A DNA stretch of 64,000 bases, from the NCBI RefSeq assembly GCF_009617595.1, contig NZ_WIXK01000002.1:248001-312000 (forward strand), read 5' to 3'. The stretch comes from Tritonibacter aquimaris. Lineage in GTDB: Bacteria; Pseudomonadota; Alphaproteobacteria; Rhodobacterales; Rhodobacteraceae. Shown piece by piece: positions 46,017 through 57,505 of the stretch; positions within the stretch are counted from its first letter, which is position 1, and the number at the start of each line of letters is the position of its first letter. The notes under the pieces are model-generated. The model searched no databases and was not told the DNA's origin. It worked only from the letters and a program-made list of their open reading frames with translations. The translations under genes and the position numbers were made by a program.

Positions 46017-46757
46017 TCAGAATGGGAGCACAGCGTCAAGCAACTGCTGGCCGTAGCGCGGTTGTTGGACATCGGTAATCTGGCCGCGGCCGCCATAGGA
46101 CACGCGTGCGGATGCAATTTTGTCGTAGGTGATTTCGTTCTGGCGGCTGATGTCTTCAGGCCGCACATATCCTGATACCAGCAGTTCGCGAATTTCAAAG
46201 TTTACGCGAAGCTCCTGGGAGCCGTTGATGGCAAGAACGCCATTGGGGAGCACATCAACGATGGTTGCCGCAACGCGCAGTTCCAGCTTCTCTTTACGTT
46301 TGACCGAGCCCGAGCCGCCGGAGGCTGAGTTGGAATTGACAGAAACCGCTTCGGCGCTGCTTGCGCCTTCTGGCAGTTTGCGGTCCAGCCGTTGTGGCAG
46401 GCCAAGAAGCTGCGGCACGCCAAGCGTTTCAGATCCGTTGCGAGATCGAGCCGTGTCATTGGAGATCTCTGCTTTTTCGTCGATTTCAATAACCACGGTC
46501 AAAATATCCCCGCGCTGAATTGCACGGCGATCGCCCAACAAGGATTGGCGACTGCCGCTCCATAGCGACGAGTTGTCAACCGCGCGTTGGGGGCGACGTT
46601 CTTGTGGCAAACCTTCCCAGAGCATCGCAACATGTTCTGGGGTTTCATTTGCAGGGGTGAACGACGGAGGCTTGCCGAGATGATCCATACGGGCGCATGC
46701 ACCCGTCAGGACAAGGCTGATTGCTGCCAGTTTTGACAAGATAGAGATCGTTTGCAT
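46017..46757 (-). CDS. flgH: Flagellar L-ring protein FlgH
   Basis: A 246-aa outer-membrane lipoprotein of the L ring. The lipobox is LTGAC (Cys21) after a short signal. The family segments SLWSGSRQSLLGDRRAIQRGDILTVVIEIDEKAEISN and GSQELRVNFEIRELLVSGYVRPEDISRQNEI are present. It starts one base into the flgA stop and is coupled to it. Confidence 0.95.
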   Translation of the reverse strand: MQTISILSKLAAISLVLTGACARMDHLGKPPSFTPANETPEHVAMLWEGLPQERRPQRAVDNSSLWSGSRQSLLGDRRAIQRGDILTVVIEIDEKAEISNDTARSRNGSETLGVPQLLGLPQRLDRKLPEGASSAEAVSVNSNSASGGSGSVKRKEKLELRVAATIVDVLPNGVLAINGSQELRVNFEIRELLVSGYVRPEDISRQNEITYDKIASARVSYGGRGQITDVQQPRYGQQLLDAVLPF

Positions 46758-47173
46758 CAGTTTACCTCAATCGATCCATCGGCCTTTACACGGCCAGAAA
46801 CAGTGGTGCGCGATGACAGATTCATCACGCGAATAGATTCACCCTCAGCTCCTCGCCCCAATGCGCGGCCTTCGGTGGCAATTGTCAGAGACCCGTTGCG
46901 AAAACGCAGTGTCACCAGATCATTGCGTTCGATGATCGCAGGCGGGCCAAAATCGCCAGGTCGTATGGGCCGGCCGGCATAGAGTGCGACACGCGCTTCT
47001 TGGCCAACCAGTTCGTCCGCTACCGCGATGGCGCCCACGACGCTGACCTGTTTGTGCGTCAGGTCGGACGGCGCGATGATTTCTTTGGGTCGGATATTGC
47101 GCACCGGCACGATGATTTCGGCAATGGCTGATTGCGCAATCAAAGACACAAAGAGAGCGAGGGCGAGTTTCAT
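46757..47173 (-). CDS. flgA: Flagella basal body P-ring formation protein FlgA
   Basis: A 138-aa periplasmic protein with a signal peptide (about 1-18, ending AIA) and the SAF-type domain (RNIRPKEIIAPSDLTHKQVSVV ... RIRPGDFGP-like YAGRPIRPGDFGPPAIIERND). It is shorter than the 220-aa enterobacterial form, which is usual in this group. It assists P-ring assembly; FlgI is not in the window. One-base overlaps with flgG and flgH. Confidence 0.88.
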   Translation of the reverse strand: MKLALALFVSLIAQSAIAEIIVPVRNIRPKEIIAPSDLTHKQVSVVGAIAVADELVGQEARVALYAGRPIRPGDFGPPAIIERNDLVTLRFRNGSLTIATEGRALGRGAEGESIRVMNLSSRTTVSGRVKADGSIEVN

Positions 47174-47958
47174 TAGCGTACCTGGGTGGTTGCGCCCATC
47201 ATCTGATCGACGGCAGAGATCACTTTGGCGTTCATTTCATAGCCGCGCTGAGCTGCGATCAACTCGGTCACTTCACGCACCGCATCAACAGAGCTGCCTT
47301 CGAGATACCCTTGGCGCAGGGTGCCAATCCCATCTTCGCCGGCCGTTGAAACGGTGGCGCCACCGGAGGCTTCGGTTTCTACAAAGAGGTTGCCACCAAT
47401 TGCTTCCAGCCCTTTGGGGTTGGTGAAGTTAGCAACGCTGAACTGCCCAAGAAGCTGGCCTTCAGCGGTTTCATCGAAGTAGGCGTAAACTTCGCCTTCT
47501 GGATTGATGGAGATGCTTTTTGCATCATCAGGAATGGTGATTTCGGGAGAGACCGGGAAACCATCAGAGGTGACAATCAGCCCTTCAGCATCGCGTTTGA
47601 GCGAGCCGTCGCGGGTATACGCGGATTGGCCAGAAGGCAGCGTGACTTCAAGGTAGCCATTGCCATCGATCGCAACATCCAAATCGTTGTTTGTTTGGGT
47701 CAAAGCACCCTGTTCCAGATGGATGGAAACAGCGGCCGGACGCACGCCAAGCCCGACCTGCACGCCGGTTGGCAGAACGGTACCATCGGAGGCGTTCACG
47801 GTGCCCGCGCGGGAGACTTGTTGGTAGTGAAGATCGGCAAATTCTGCACGACGGGCATTGTAAGCCGTCGTGTTCATATTGGCGAGGTTGTTCGAAATGG
47901 TTTCAACGCGCAGCTGCTGAGCGCTCATCCCGGTGGCTGCAATTTTAAGAGCACGCAT
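47173..47958 (-). CDS. flgG: Flagellar distal rod protein FlgG
   Basis: A 261-aa rod protein. The N-terminal flg_bb_rod motif (RALKIAATGMSAQQLRVETISNNLANMNTTAYN) and the C-terminal helix (QGYLEGSSVDAVREVTELIAAQRGYEMNAKVI) are the family signatures. It makes the distal rod crossing the outer layers. It sits 11 bp after flgF and is coupled to flgA. Confidence 0.96.
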   Translation of the reverse strand: MRALKIAATGMSAQQLRVETISNNLANMNTTAYNARRAEFADLHYQQVSRAGTVNASDGTVLPTGVQVGLGVRPAAVSIHLEQGALTQTNNDLDVAIDGNGYLEVTLPSGQSAYTRDGSLKRDAEGLIVTSDGFPVSPEITIPDDAKSISINPEGEVYAYFDETAEGQLLGQFSVANFTNPKGLEAIGGNLFVETEASGGATVSTAGEDGIGTLRQGYLEGSSVDAVREVTELIAAQRGYEMNAKVISAVDQMMGATTQVR

Positions 47959-47969
47959 TGTTATGCCTC

Positions 47970-48686
47970 CTAGGTTCTGATCAGTTTGTTGATGGCGTCG
48001 CGGACACGTTGATCTTCGGTTTCCAGAAAGCTTTGTCCCATTTCATAGGCGCGCTGGATTTCGATCATGCGTGTGATCTGGTCGATGGAGTTGACGTTGG
48101 ATTCTTCGAGAAACCCTTGATGAACGCGCCCATCGAGACTGTCTTCAATCTCACCGTCGACGCGGAACATGACGCCGTCTTCGCGTATGGTCTGGCTTCC
48201 TTCGCCGGGTTTGAACAGACCGATCTGCCCAAGTGCACGACCATCGGCGCTCAGCGTGCCATCGAGGCCAAACTTGATGGATTTTGCATCGCCCGGAATA
48301 AAGACCGGCGCCCGGCCCGCATCCAGCACCCGATTGCCATCAGCCGTTACCAGATCACCTGCGGCATTGGTGGCAAATGTACCTGAACGTGTCAGCCGCT
48401 CACCGCGTGGTGTTTCCACCATGAAATAAGAATCGCCTTCAATCGCGAGATCAAAGGTACCACCGGTTTTGGTCAGCGCACCTTGTTCGTTTGACGTGTT
48501 GCGAATGTTTGCTCGCGACATCGAAACAGACTCTGAACCAGGAGAAGAGGCAACAAATTCAGAGAAAATCAGACCTTCTTGGCGGTAGCCGGTGGTGGCT
48601 GAGTTGGCGATATTGTTTGCAACAACACGCATTTCCCGCATCAAACCGGTCTGGCGTGAGAGTGTTGTGTAGCTTGCCGAATCCAT
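47970..48686 (-). CDS. flgF: Flagellar proximal rod protein FlgF
   Basis: A 238-aa rod protein. The N-terminus (ASYTTLSRQTGLMREMRVVANNIANSATTGYR) and C-terminal EESNVNSIDQITRMIEIQRAYEMGQ segments are typical, with a central ring-like domain. Length distinguishes it from FlgG. One-base overlap with fliQ. Confidence 0.93.
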   Translation of the reverse strand: MDSASYTTLSRQTGLMREMRVVANNIANSATTGYRQEGLIFSEFVASSPGSESVSMSRANIRNTSNEQGALTKTGGTFDLAIEGDSYFMVETPRGERLTRSGTFATNAAGDLVTADGNRVLDAGRAPVFIPGDAKSIKFGLDGTLSADGRALGQIGLFKPGEGSQTIREDGVMFRVDGEIEDSLDGRVHQGFLEESNVNSIDQITRMIEIQRAYEMGQSFLETEDQRVRDAINKLIRT

Positions 48687-48958
48687 CAGAAGCCTCCTGC
48701 GATGAGTGGCACGAGATGCGCATCAAAAAGGGTTACGAGCGTCTGGGTCATAAAACCCATCACAGCCCAGAATACGACCAGAATGGCCACGAGCTTTGGA
48801 ACGAAGGTCAGTGTCATTTCCTGGATAGAAGTCAGCGCCTGAAACAGGCCAATCGTCAGACCAACAACAAGCGCGACGGCGAGGATAGGCGTGGACATGA
48901 TGACAGCAGTCCAGATGGCTTGCCGTAACGTGTCAAAGAAAAGACCTTCGCTCATCAT
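48686..48958 (-). CDS. fliQ: Flagellar export gate protein FliQ
   Basis: A 90-aa protein with two membrane segments (about 16-38 and 53-76) of the export gate. The segment TLRQAIWTAVIMSTPILAVALVVGLTIGLFQALTSIQEMTLTFVPK is the signature. Two ATGs in tandem (48958, 48955) are both possible starts. It lies between fliE and flgF, away from fliP and fliR. Confidence 0.94.
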   Translation of the reverse strand: MMSEGLFFDTLRQAIWTAVIMSTPILAVALVVGLTIGLFQALTSIQEMTLTFVPKLVAILVVFWAVMGFMTQTLVTLFDAHLVPLIAGGF

Positions 48959-48962
48959 TGTG

Positions 48963-49259
48963 TTAGACCGGCATCCGCATGATTTCTTGGTAGGCTTGTA
49001 CGACCTTGTTTCTGACGGTCACGGCTGTCTCAACGGCCAGTTCGGTCTGTGCCAGCGCCTGCACCAAGGCGTGTGGATCCGCAGAGCCGGTCATGGCCTG
49101 AACCGAGAGCTGTTCTGACTTTTGCATCGTGGTTGCAAAGTCCTGAAAGCCTTGTTCCACGCGATCTTGAAAACCGTTTGATGTGTTGGATGGGTCAGCC
49201 TGGGTGGCAGGGCGTGCTGCAACATAGCCATTGGCGGCGGATAGGGAACGAATATCCAT
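48963..49259 (-). CDS. fliE: Flagellar hook-basal body complex protein FliE
   Basis: A 98-aa adaptor between the MS ring and the rod. The C-terminal segment HALVQALAQTELAVETAVTVRNKVVQAYQEIMRMPV is characteristic. It lies between flgC and fliQ, where it is usual in this group. Confidence 0.93.
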   Translation of the reverse strand: MDIRSLSAANGYVAARPATQADPSNTSNGFQDRVEQGFQDFATTMQKSEQLSVQAMTGSADPHALVQALAQTELAVETAVTVRNKVVQAYQEIMRMPV

Positions 49260-49279
49260 TCTGGATCTCCTAGTTCAGT

Positions 49280-49672
49280 TTATTTGCGTAGTAGGTCCAT
49301 CAGGGACGTGGACATTTCCCGCACCTGATCAAACATTTTTAGGTTGGCTTCATAGCTGCGCTGCGCTTCGCGCGCGTCGGCGATTTCGATCATTAGATCA
49401 ACGTTAGAGCCATCATAGTGACCAGATTCATCGGCCATTGGGTGGTTGGGGTCATAGATCTGTTGCAGCTCACCCCGGTCCAGGATGACACGACCAACCC
49501 GAACCTGTTCAGTGTTGTTGTTCAAATCGCGCACCGCCTCAAAAGGTACGGATTTGCGGCGATAGCCCGGGGTGTCGGCGTTTGAGATGTTTTCAGCAAC
49601 ATGGCGCAGGCGGCTGGCTTGCGCCTTGAGACCACTGGCCGAAACCGTAAGAGAATTCGCAAAATCGCTCAT
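49280..49672 (-). CDS. flgC: Flagellar proximal rod protein FlgC
   Basis: A 130-aa rod protein. The N-terminal NSLTVSASGLKAQASRLRHVAENISNADTPGYRRKSVPF and C-terminal SNVDLMIEIADAREAQRSYEANLKMFDQ segments are the family signatures. Length is normal. It follows flgB by 14 bp. Confidence 0.95.
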   Translation of the reverse strand: MSDFANSLTVSASGLKAQASRLRHVAENISNADTPGYRRKSVPFEAVRDLNNNTEQVRVGRVILDRGELQQIYDPNHPMADESGHYDGSNVDLMIEIADAREAQRSYEANLKMFDQVREMSTSLMDLLRK

Positions 49673-49686
49673 GGCTAAAGGGTCCC

Positions 49687-50076
49687 TTAGTTATCGCGAA
49701 TGCTGGTGCGCAGCACGTTCATGGTTGATTTGTAGATAGAGATGGCGCGGCTGTGCTGACGGCGAACTTCCACACCTTTCAGGATTTCCTGTTCCAGCGA
49801 GACGGAGTTGCCGTTGGGGTCCGCGCCGGTTTCATCGGAGGAAATCGCCCATTCCATCCCATGCCCTTGCCCGTTCAGATGCGACGCGCGGGTTGATACC
49901 ATGTCACCAGACTGCGTGCCGCGGCGCGCATATACTTCCTTAAAGGGACGGATATCTTTGGTGTGGTAGTTAGGGGTATTCGCATTGGCGATGTTTTGAG
50001 ACACCAATGCCTGACGGGTCCCAGCATGGGACGCCATCGAGTATGCAATTTTAAAAACGTTCAATTCTGTGAACAC
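49687..50076 (-). CDS. flgB: Flagellar proximal rod protein FlgB
   Basis: A 129-aa rod protein with the segment VFKIAYSMASHAGTRQALVSQNIANANTPNY. The frame is open to 50103, but I chose GTG 50076 (FTELNVFKIAYSMA) because GGGAG sits 8 bp upstream and homologues begin there. It is the first gene of the minus block and diverges from fliI, with 88 bp between starts. Confidence 0.9.
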   Translation of the reverse strand: MFTELNVFKIAYSMASHAGTRQALVSQNIANANTPNYHTKDIRPFKEVYARRGTQSGDMVSTRASHLNGQGHGMEWAISSDETGADPNGNSVSLEQEILKGVEVRRQHSRAISIYKSTMNVLRTSIRDN

Positions 50077-50164
50077 CGGGGCTTCTCCCTCGATCAATTT
50101 CAATCAAGGCTTAACCCCGATTCCTTTAGAAATTGTTTTCAGAGACACATTGGAGAACCCAAAC

Positions 50165-51487
50165 ATGATTCCAGCGCTCAAAGCTCTGACCGAGGAATTG
50201 GCATCAAAACGTCTGTCCACAACTGTTGGACGGGTCACCGCGGTATCGGATGGGGTGATAAAAGTCTCTGGTCTTGCCCATGTTGCACGAATCGGGGATC
50301 GTGCCACGCTACGGCGCGCTCCGGGAGACGAGCTTGATGGCGAGATCATGAAGATCGAAGGGGATGAAGTATCGATGCTGCCGGATACGGCGCCGGATCG
50401 AATTCGAATCGATGATCCCATCCTGTTGCAACCCACCGCGTTGTTTGCGCCATCTGACAGTTGGATCGGCCGGGTTATTGATCCCTTTGGCCAACCGTTG
50501 GATGGGCGGCCCATGTTGCGTGGTGAAAACGCGCGCGATTTGATGGCGTCGCCGCCAAAGGCCGCGGCACGCCGCGGTTTGGGCGCGCGCGTTGGCACTG
50601 GCTATGCCGTCATGAACACCATGCTGCCAGTGGTAAAGGGGCAACGTATCGGCCTGTTTGCAGGCTCTGGTGTTGGTAAGTCGACGCTGTTGGCCAAGCT
50701 TGCACAACATATGGAAGCGGATGTGGTTGTGATGGCGCTGATCGGTGAGCGGGGCCGGGAGGTGAATCACTTCGTCAAGGATGTGTTGGGCGAAGAAGGG
50801 ATGAAACGTGCGGTAGTGGTTGCTGCTACGTCAGATCAATCTGCATTGGTGCGCCGTCGTTGTGCCTGGGCCGCGATGAGTGTGGCAGAACATTTCCGCG
50901 ATCAGGGCAAACATGTGCTGTTTCTTGCGGACTCTGTTACCCGGTTTGCAGAAGCGCATCGTGAAATCTCTGTTGCGTCTGGGGAAGCCCCGGCGCTGCG
51001 TGGCTATCCGCCATCGGTTACGCCGCTGATCACCGGTCTCTGCGAACGTGCGGGCCCTGGAGAAGAAGATCAGGGCGATATCACAGCTGTATTCAGCGTT
51101 CTGGTTGCAGGTTCCGATATGGATGAGCCGATCGCCGATATTTTGCGCGGGGTTCTGGATGGGCATGTCGTCTTGAACCGTGAAATTGCCGAACGAGGCC
51201 GTTTCCCGGCTATCGATGTGTCACGCTCTGTTTCTCGGAGCCTGCCAGCGGCCGCGAGCCAAGATGAAAACGACCAGATCTTGCAGGTGCGCAAATTCCT
51301 TGGTGCCTATGAACAATCCGAAGTGATGATCCGCGCCGGGCTTTATTCTGAAGGCACTGATCTGACGCTTGATCAGGCGGTAAAGGTCTGGCCCGAGCTG
51401 GACGCCTTTTTTGGTCGCGAAGAGGCGGGAGCTGTATCTGATAGCTTTAACCGGCTGCATCTGATCTTGCGCCGCGCTGGCAAATGA
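50165..51487 (+). CDS. fliI: Flagellum-specific ATPase FliI
   Basis: A 440-aa ATPase that energises early export. The Walker A segment GLFAGSGVGKSTLLAKLA, Walker B VLFLADSVTRFAEAHRE and the family GERGREVNHFVKDVLGEEGMKR are visible. The start at ATG 50165 has GGAG upstream; a longer frame from 50069 would run into flgB and is not supported. It stands alone on the plus strand. Confidence 0.96.
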   Translation: MIPALKALTEELASKRLSTTVGRVTAVSDGVIKVSGLAHVARIGDRATLRRAPGDELDGEIMKIEGDEVSMLPDTAPDRIRIDDPILLQPTALFAPSDSWIGRVIDPFGQPLDGRPMLRGENARDLMASPPKAAARRGLGARVGTGYAVMNTMLPVVKGQRIGLFAGSGVGKSTLLAKLAQHMEADVVVMALIGERGREVNHFVKDVLGEEGMKRAVVVAATSDQSALVRRRCAWAAMSVAEHFRDQGKHVLFLADSVTRFAEAHREISVASGEAPALRGYPPSVTPLITGLCERAGPGEEDQGDITAVFSVLVAGSDMDEPIADILRGVLDGHVVLNREIAERGRFPAIDVSRSVSRSLPAAASQDENDQILQVRKFLGAYEQSEVMIRAGLYSEGTDLTLDQAVKVWPELDAFFGREEAGAVSDSFNRLHLILRRAGK

Positions 51488-51506
51488 TCGGTGACACATA
51501 AATACA

Positions 51507-51536
51507 CTGCCCACCGCTTTGGGAAACGGTGGGCAG
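51507..51536. repeat. Hairpin after fliI
   Basis: A perfect 10-bp stem (ctgcccaccg / cggtgggcag) with a 10-nt loop starts 19 bp after the fliI stop. No T run follows, so it is not a classical intrinsic terminator. Confidence 0.5.
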
Positions 51537-51651
51537 CGGTGAACCTGATGGAGACCACGGAGGTAGCCGCCTGATCATGGTTCACGAGGAAGAGGGGATT
51601 GCACCAGCTGTATAAAGCTTGTGCTGATGCCTCGTTGATGGTCGTGTTTCG

Positions 51652-53280
51652 TTAGATACGCATGCGAGGCACGTCGTTTGGATCGAGGTGCAGCTCGATC
51701 AGCACGGGGCCTTTGCGATCCGAGAGTTGGGCAGTGGCGGCCTCTAGCTCTTCTATAGAGCGTACTTCAATCCCTGTACCTCCAAGGGCCGTGGCCACGG
51801 CCGCGAAAGATGGCCATTCAAACGTGGTCAGCTCCGGATCCATTTCGCGGTCCAGAAACTGAATGTGTTCTGCGCCATAGGCTGCATCGTTGCAGACGAT
51901 GATGATCAGATCCAAGCCTAGGCGCACGGCTGTGTTGAACTCATTGATGCCACCCATCATAAATCCGCCATCACCGGTAAACAGAACCACCGGGCGGCTG
52001 CGGTCGGCAACCCCTGCACCAATGGCTTCTTGCAGGCCAAGGCCGATAGAACCGAAATTTGCAGTAGGGATAAAACTCTGCGGGTCAGAGACTGAAATAC
52101 GGCACCAGACTTCGGTCATGAAACGGCCGCCATCGGTCACCACAATGCGGTTTTCCGGCAGTGTCTGTTCCAACAATTCGATGGCTGGGACATAATCTAC
52201 TGTGCCCGGGGCAAAGCTGCGGGATTTATGTGGTTCATGTTGGGTGAGCTCTGCCGAATCGAGCTCACGGGTAAAGCCGCTGGGCTGAATTTCGGCCTCA
52301 TTCAACCAAAAGACAAAATTATCAGCTGTAAGCGCCGCATCGGCAACCAGCGCCGCGTCTGGGTGCACAGACAGGCCAATCGCCTTGCCTTTGTTGTCGA
52401 TCTGCACAACGCGCTTGCCTTCGATAAGCTTGCCGCGATCGGTGGTGAATTCATGTAGGGCAGTGCCAAAACAGATGATGCAATCGGCTTTGCTGATCGC
52501 ATCATAGGTTGCAGGTGTGCTGAGGGTGCCAAAAATATCCAGATTGTAGGGGTGGTCATTGAACAAGCCTTTTGCCTTGAGTGTTGTGGCAAGCGGGGCT
52601 TCTAGCCGGTCGGCCAGCTTGATGATGCTGTCACGTGCGTCGCAGGCACCGGCCCCTGCCAAAATCATCGGGCGTTTGGCCGACGCGATCATACCAACGG
52701 CCTCATCCAGCACGTCGCCCTCTGGCGCGTAGGCTGGGGTTTCGAAATGGGTGTAGCCAACCGTGCTATGAGTGGTTTTTTCCCACATATAGTCTGCTGG
52801 CATGTTCAGCACGATTGGGCGTTTTTCGACCTGAGCACGATAGATCGCTTGGGCAAAATCCTTTGAGGCTGTTTCCGGCAGGCGCACCTGAACAAACCCT
52901 GCACCTGTGGATTTGACCACTTCGCGTTGATCAATAGATTGCAGGTGACGCGGGTTTGAAGCGGGGGTGTCACCGGCCAGTAAAACCATAGGGATGTTAC
53001 CGCGCACCCCTTCGGTCAGGGCGGTGACACAGTTTGTGAGCGCTGGCCCATGGGTGACGGTCGCGACGCCAACTTTCCCGGAAATATGTGCATAGGCAAA
53101 TGCCATAAGAACCGAACTGCCCTCATATGCGGCAGGTACAAAGGTTCCGCCAAAGTCACGGACAAAGGAATCGGCAAAGAAGAGATTGGCATCTCCCATC
53201 AAACCAAAGAGCGTATCAACCTTATGGTCCCTCAACGCTCGGGCGATGGATTGATAGGTATAGATGCTTTCTTCTGACAT
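51652..53280 (-). CDS. Thiamine diphosphate-dependent enzyme (acetolactate synthase-like)
   Basis: A 542-aa three-domain ThDP enzyme. The catalytic Glu53 lies in AAYEGSS of the N-terminal PYR domain, a central Rossmann-like domain follows, and the C-terminal PP domain has GDGGFMMGGINEFNTAVRLGLDLIIIVCND (GDG-N27-N motif). The family covers acetolactate synthase, 2-oxoacid decarboxylases, glyoxylate carboligase and oxalyl-CoA decarboxylase. No small regulatory subunit or pathway gene is nearby, so the substrate is open. It is divergent from an Lrp/AsnC regulator. Confidence 0.82.
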   Translation of the reverse strand: MSEESIYTYQSIARALRDHKVDTLFGLMGDANLFFADSFVRDFGGTFVPAAYEGSSVLMAFAYAHISGKVGVATVTHGPALTNCVTALTEGVRGNIPMVLLAGDTPASNPRHLQSIDQREVVKSTGAGFVQVRLPETASKDFAQAIYRAQVEKRPIVLNMPADYMWEKTTHSTVGYTHFETPAYAPEGDVLDEAVGMIASAKRPMILAGAGACDARDSIIKLADRLEAPLATTLKAKGLFNDHPYNLDIFGTLSTPATYDAISKADCIICFGTALHEFTTDRGKLIEGKRVVQIDNKGKAIGLSVHPDAALVADAALTADNFVFWLNEAEIQPSGFTRELDSAELTQHEPHKSRSFAPGTVDYVPAIELLEQTLPENRIVVTDGGRFMTEVWCRISVSDPQSFIPTANFGSIGLGLQEAIGAGVADRSRPVVLFTGDGGFMMGGINEFNTAVRLGLDLIIIVCNDAAYGAEHIQFLDREMDPELTTFEWPSFAAVATALGGTGIEVRSIEELEAATAQLSDRKGPVLIELHLDPNDVPRMRI

Positions 53281-53439
53281 TTGCTTCGCGCCTCCTCAAG
53301 CTGGAAGAAGTTTCCCTCTTGTGAATGTTAGCTGTGAAGCGCTGCGCAGGCGTTGCGAAGATCAGCAAGAAACGTCGGGTCAATGAACAAATTTCGCGTA
53401 TTTGGATGAGACGGCGCGCATTTGATGCAGTTAATATGT

Positions 53440-53449
53440 TGCATATGCA
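53440..53449. promoter_or_regulatory. Perfect palindrome, candidate AsnC operator
   Basis: tgcatatgca is a perfect 10-bp palindrome in the divergent space between the ThDP enzyme and AsnC genes, 15 bp before the regulator start. AsnC proteins bind short palindromic sites. Inference. Confidence 0.4.
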
Positions 53450-53463
53450 GAATGGGGGCGTGG

Positions 53464-53934
53464 ATGGATCAGTTTGATTTGCGTATATTGGCGGCGCTTC
53501 AGGGTGATGGAACCCTGACAAATGCAGCATTGTCAGAGCAGGTTCATCTCTCTGCCTCGCAGTGTTCGAGACGTCGGGTTGCTCTTGAACAAGCGGGTCT
53601 GATCGAAGGGTATCGTGCCAAGTTAAGCGCTGAAAAGCTGGGCGTACGCCTGCAGGCGATTGTGCGGGTTACCCTCAAAGAGCACGATAAAGATGCGCAC
53701 AATGCGTTCTCGAGCTGGGTGTCCGCCCAGCCAGAGGTGCAATCTGCGTTTTCAGCCTCAGGGGATGCGGATTATATCCTGATGGTGCGTATGCGAGATT
53801 TAGAGGCATTCTCCGAGTTTCTGCATGAAAGGCTGCTGTTTCAGCCGCAGGTGGCACAGGTGAAATCGGATTTTGTGCTGAAAACATTGAAAGACAGCCA
53901 GGAGTTGGATGTTTATTCGGTTTCCGCCAGCTAG
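53464..53934 (+). CDS. Lrp/AsnC-family transcriptional regulator
   Basis: A 156-aa regulator with an N-terminal winged-helix domain (DQFDLRILAALQGDGTLTNAALSEQVHLSASQCSRRRVALEQAGLIEGYRA) and a C-terminal RAM/ligand domain (RVTLKEHDKDAHNAFSSWVSAQPEVQSAFSASGDADYILMVRM). These respond to amino or keto acids. ATG 53464 was chosen over a longer frame. Its divergent neighbour is the ThDP enzyme, the likely target. Confidence 0.86.
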   Translation: MDQFDLRILAALQGDGTLTNAALSEQVHLSASQCSRRRVALEQAGLIEGYRAKLSAEKLGVRLQAIVRVTLKEHDKDAHNAFSSWVSAQPEVQSAFSASGDADYILMVRMRDLEAFSEFLHERLLFQPQVAQVKSDFVLKTLKDSQELDVYSVSAS

Positions 53935-54107
53935 GGCACGCGCGTAGGGCAGCCTTCGCAAGGGCCCGCCCTGTTGTCGATGGTGCAATAACCCAGCACA
54001 AGTCATGAAGTGCTTTCAGCGGCGTTTCTGGTGGAAGCTTGTTGCAGATCAATACCGGCACAGCTGTTTCGTGGCACGTGGGTGATATGGACACTAGGGA
54101 GGCCACG

Positions 54108-54923
54108 ATGCTGGATCAAGACCTTCACACGACACCAATCACCCCGAGTTTGCAACATAATGACGCGCCGCTGATGCGTGTGCGTGATCTTTCTTTGTAC
54201 TATGGGCAGAAACAGGCACTGGATGGCGTCACGTTCGACCTCTATCCACAGGAAATCCTGGCCTTTATTGGCCCTTCAGGTTGCGGCAAGACCACCGCAT
54301 TGAAATGCCTGAATCGGATGCATGACGGAAATCGTGGGGTTCGTATTGAGGGCTCCATCGAAATGGAAGGCGTCGATATCCATGACCCAGACATTGATCC
54401 TCCGCTGTTGCGCCGCCGCTTTGGTTGGGTTGCCCAAAAGCCGAACCCATTTCCCTTTTCCATCTGGCGCAATGTGGCCTACGGCGCGCGTATCCACGGG
54501 TTGATGAACAGTTCTGCAGATCTGGATGCCCATGTCGAAAACTGTCTGCGTCGCGCGTTTTTGTGGGACGAGGTTAAGGATCATCTCCATACGAAACAGG
54601 GCACATCCCTTTCAGGAGGGCAGCAACAACGGCTGTGTGTGGCCCGTGCCTTGGCGACTCAGCCAGATGTGTTGTTGATGGATGAACCAACCGGTTCCGT
54701 TGACCCAGTTGCGACCGCCAAACTCGAAGCATTGATGCTTGAGCTGAAATCCAGCCATTCCATTGTTGTGGTCACCCATTCCATGATGGAGGCGAAACGC
54801 ATCGCGGATCGCGTGGCTTACTTCCATCTCGGGCAGTTATTGGAGATTGGATCGACCCAGATGATTTTTGATCATCCCGCAGATCCAAGGACCCGCGCGT
54901 TTGTCGGCGGCAAATTCGGATAA
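54108..54923 (+). CDS. PstB-like phosphate ABC transporter ATPase, orphan
   Basis: A 271-aa ABC ATPase. Walker A GPSGCGKTT, signature LSGGQQQRL, Walker B VLLMDEPTGSVDP and the H-loop (VVVTHSM) are all present. The closest family resemblance is PstB, which energises high-affinity phosphate uptake, including the fragment FGWVAQKPNPFPFSIWRNVAYG. No pstS, pstC, pstA or phoU lies in the window. ATG 54108 is set by AGGGAGG five bases upstream; ATG 54087 is weaker. The substrate is inferred only. Confidence 0.75.
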   Translation: MLDQDLHTTPITPSLQHNDAPLMRVRDLSLYYGQKQALDGVTFDLYPQEILAFIGPSGCGKTTALKCLNRMHDGNRGVRIEGSIEMEGVDIHDPDIDPPLLRRRFGWVAQKPNPFPFSIWRNVAYGARIHGLMNSSADLDAHVENCLRRAFLWDEVKDHLHTKQGTSLSGGQQQRLCVARALATQPDVLLMDEPTGSVDPVATAKLEALMLELKSSHSIVVVTHSMMEAKRIADRVAYFHLGQLLEIGSTQMIFDHPADPRTRAFVGGKFG

Positions 54924-54925
54924 GA

Positions 54926-54953
54926 AAAACCCCCGGCGTTTGGGCCGGGGGGT
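54926..54953 (-). terminator. Terminator of gyrB
   Basis: On the minus strand, an 8-bp GC stem (gccggggg / cccccggc) with a 6-nt loop ends in TTTTTCTT. It is shared with the convergent PstB-like gene. Confidence 0.88.
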
Positions 54954-54957
54954 CAAT

Positions 54958-57471
<2,514 letters not shown>

Positions 57472-57505
57472 TCAAGCTGTTATCCGCCGCATTTGAAATC
57501 GCGGC

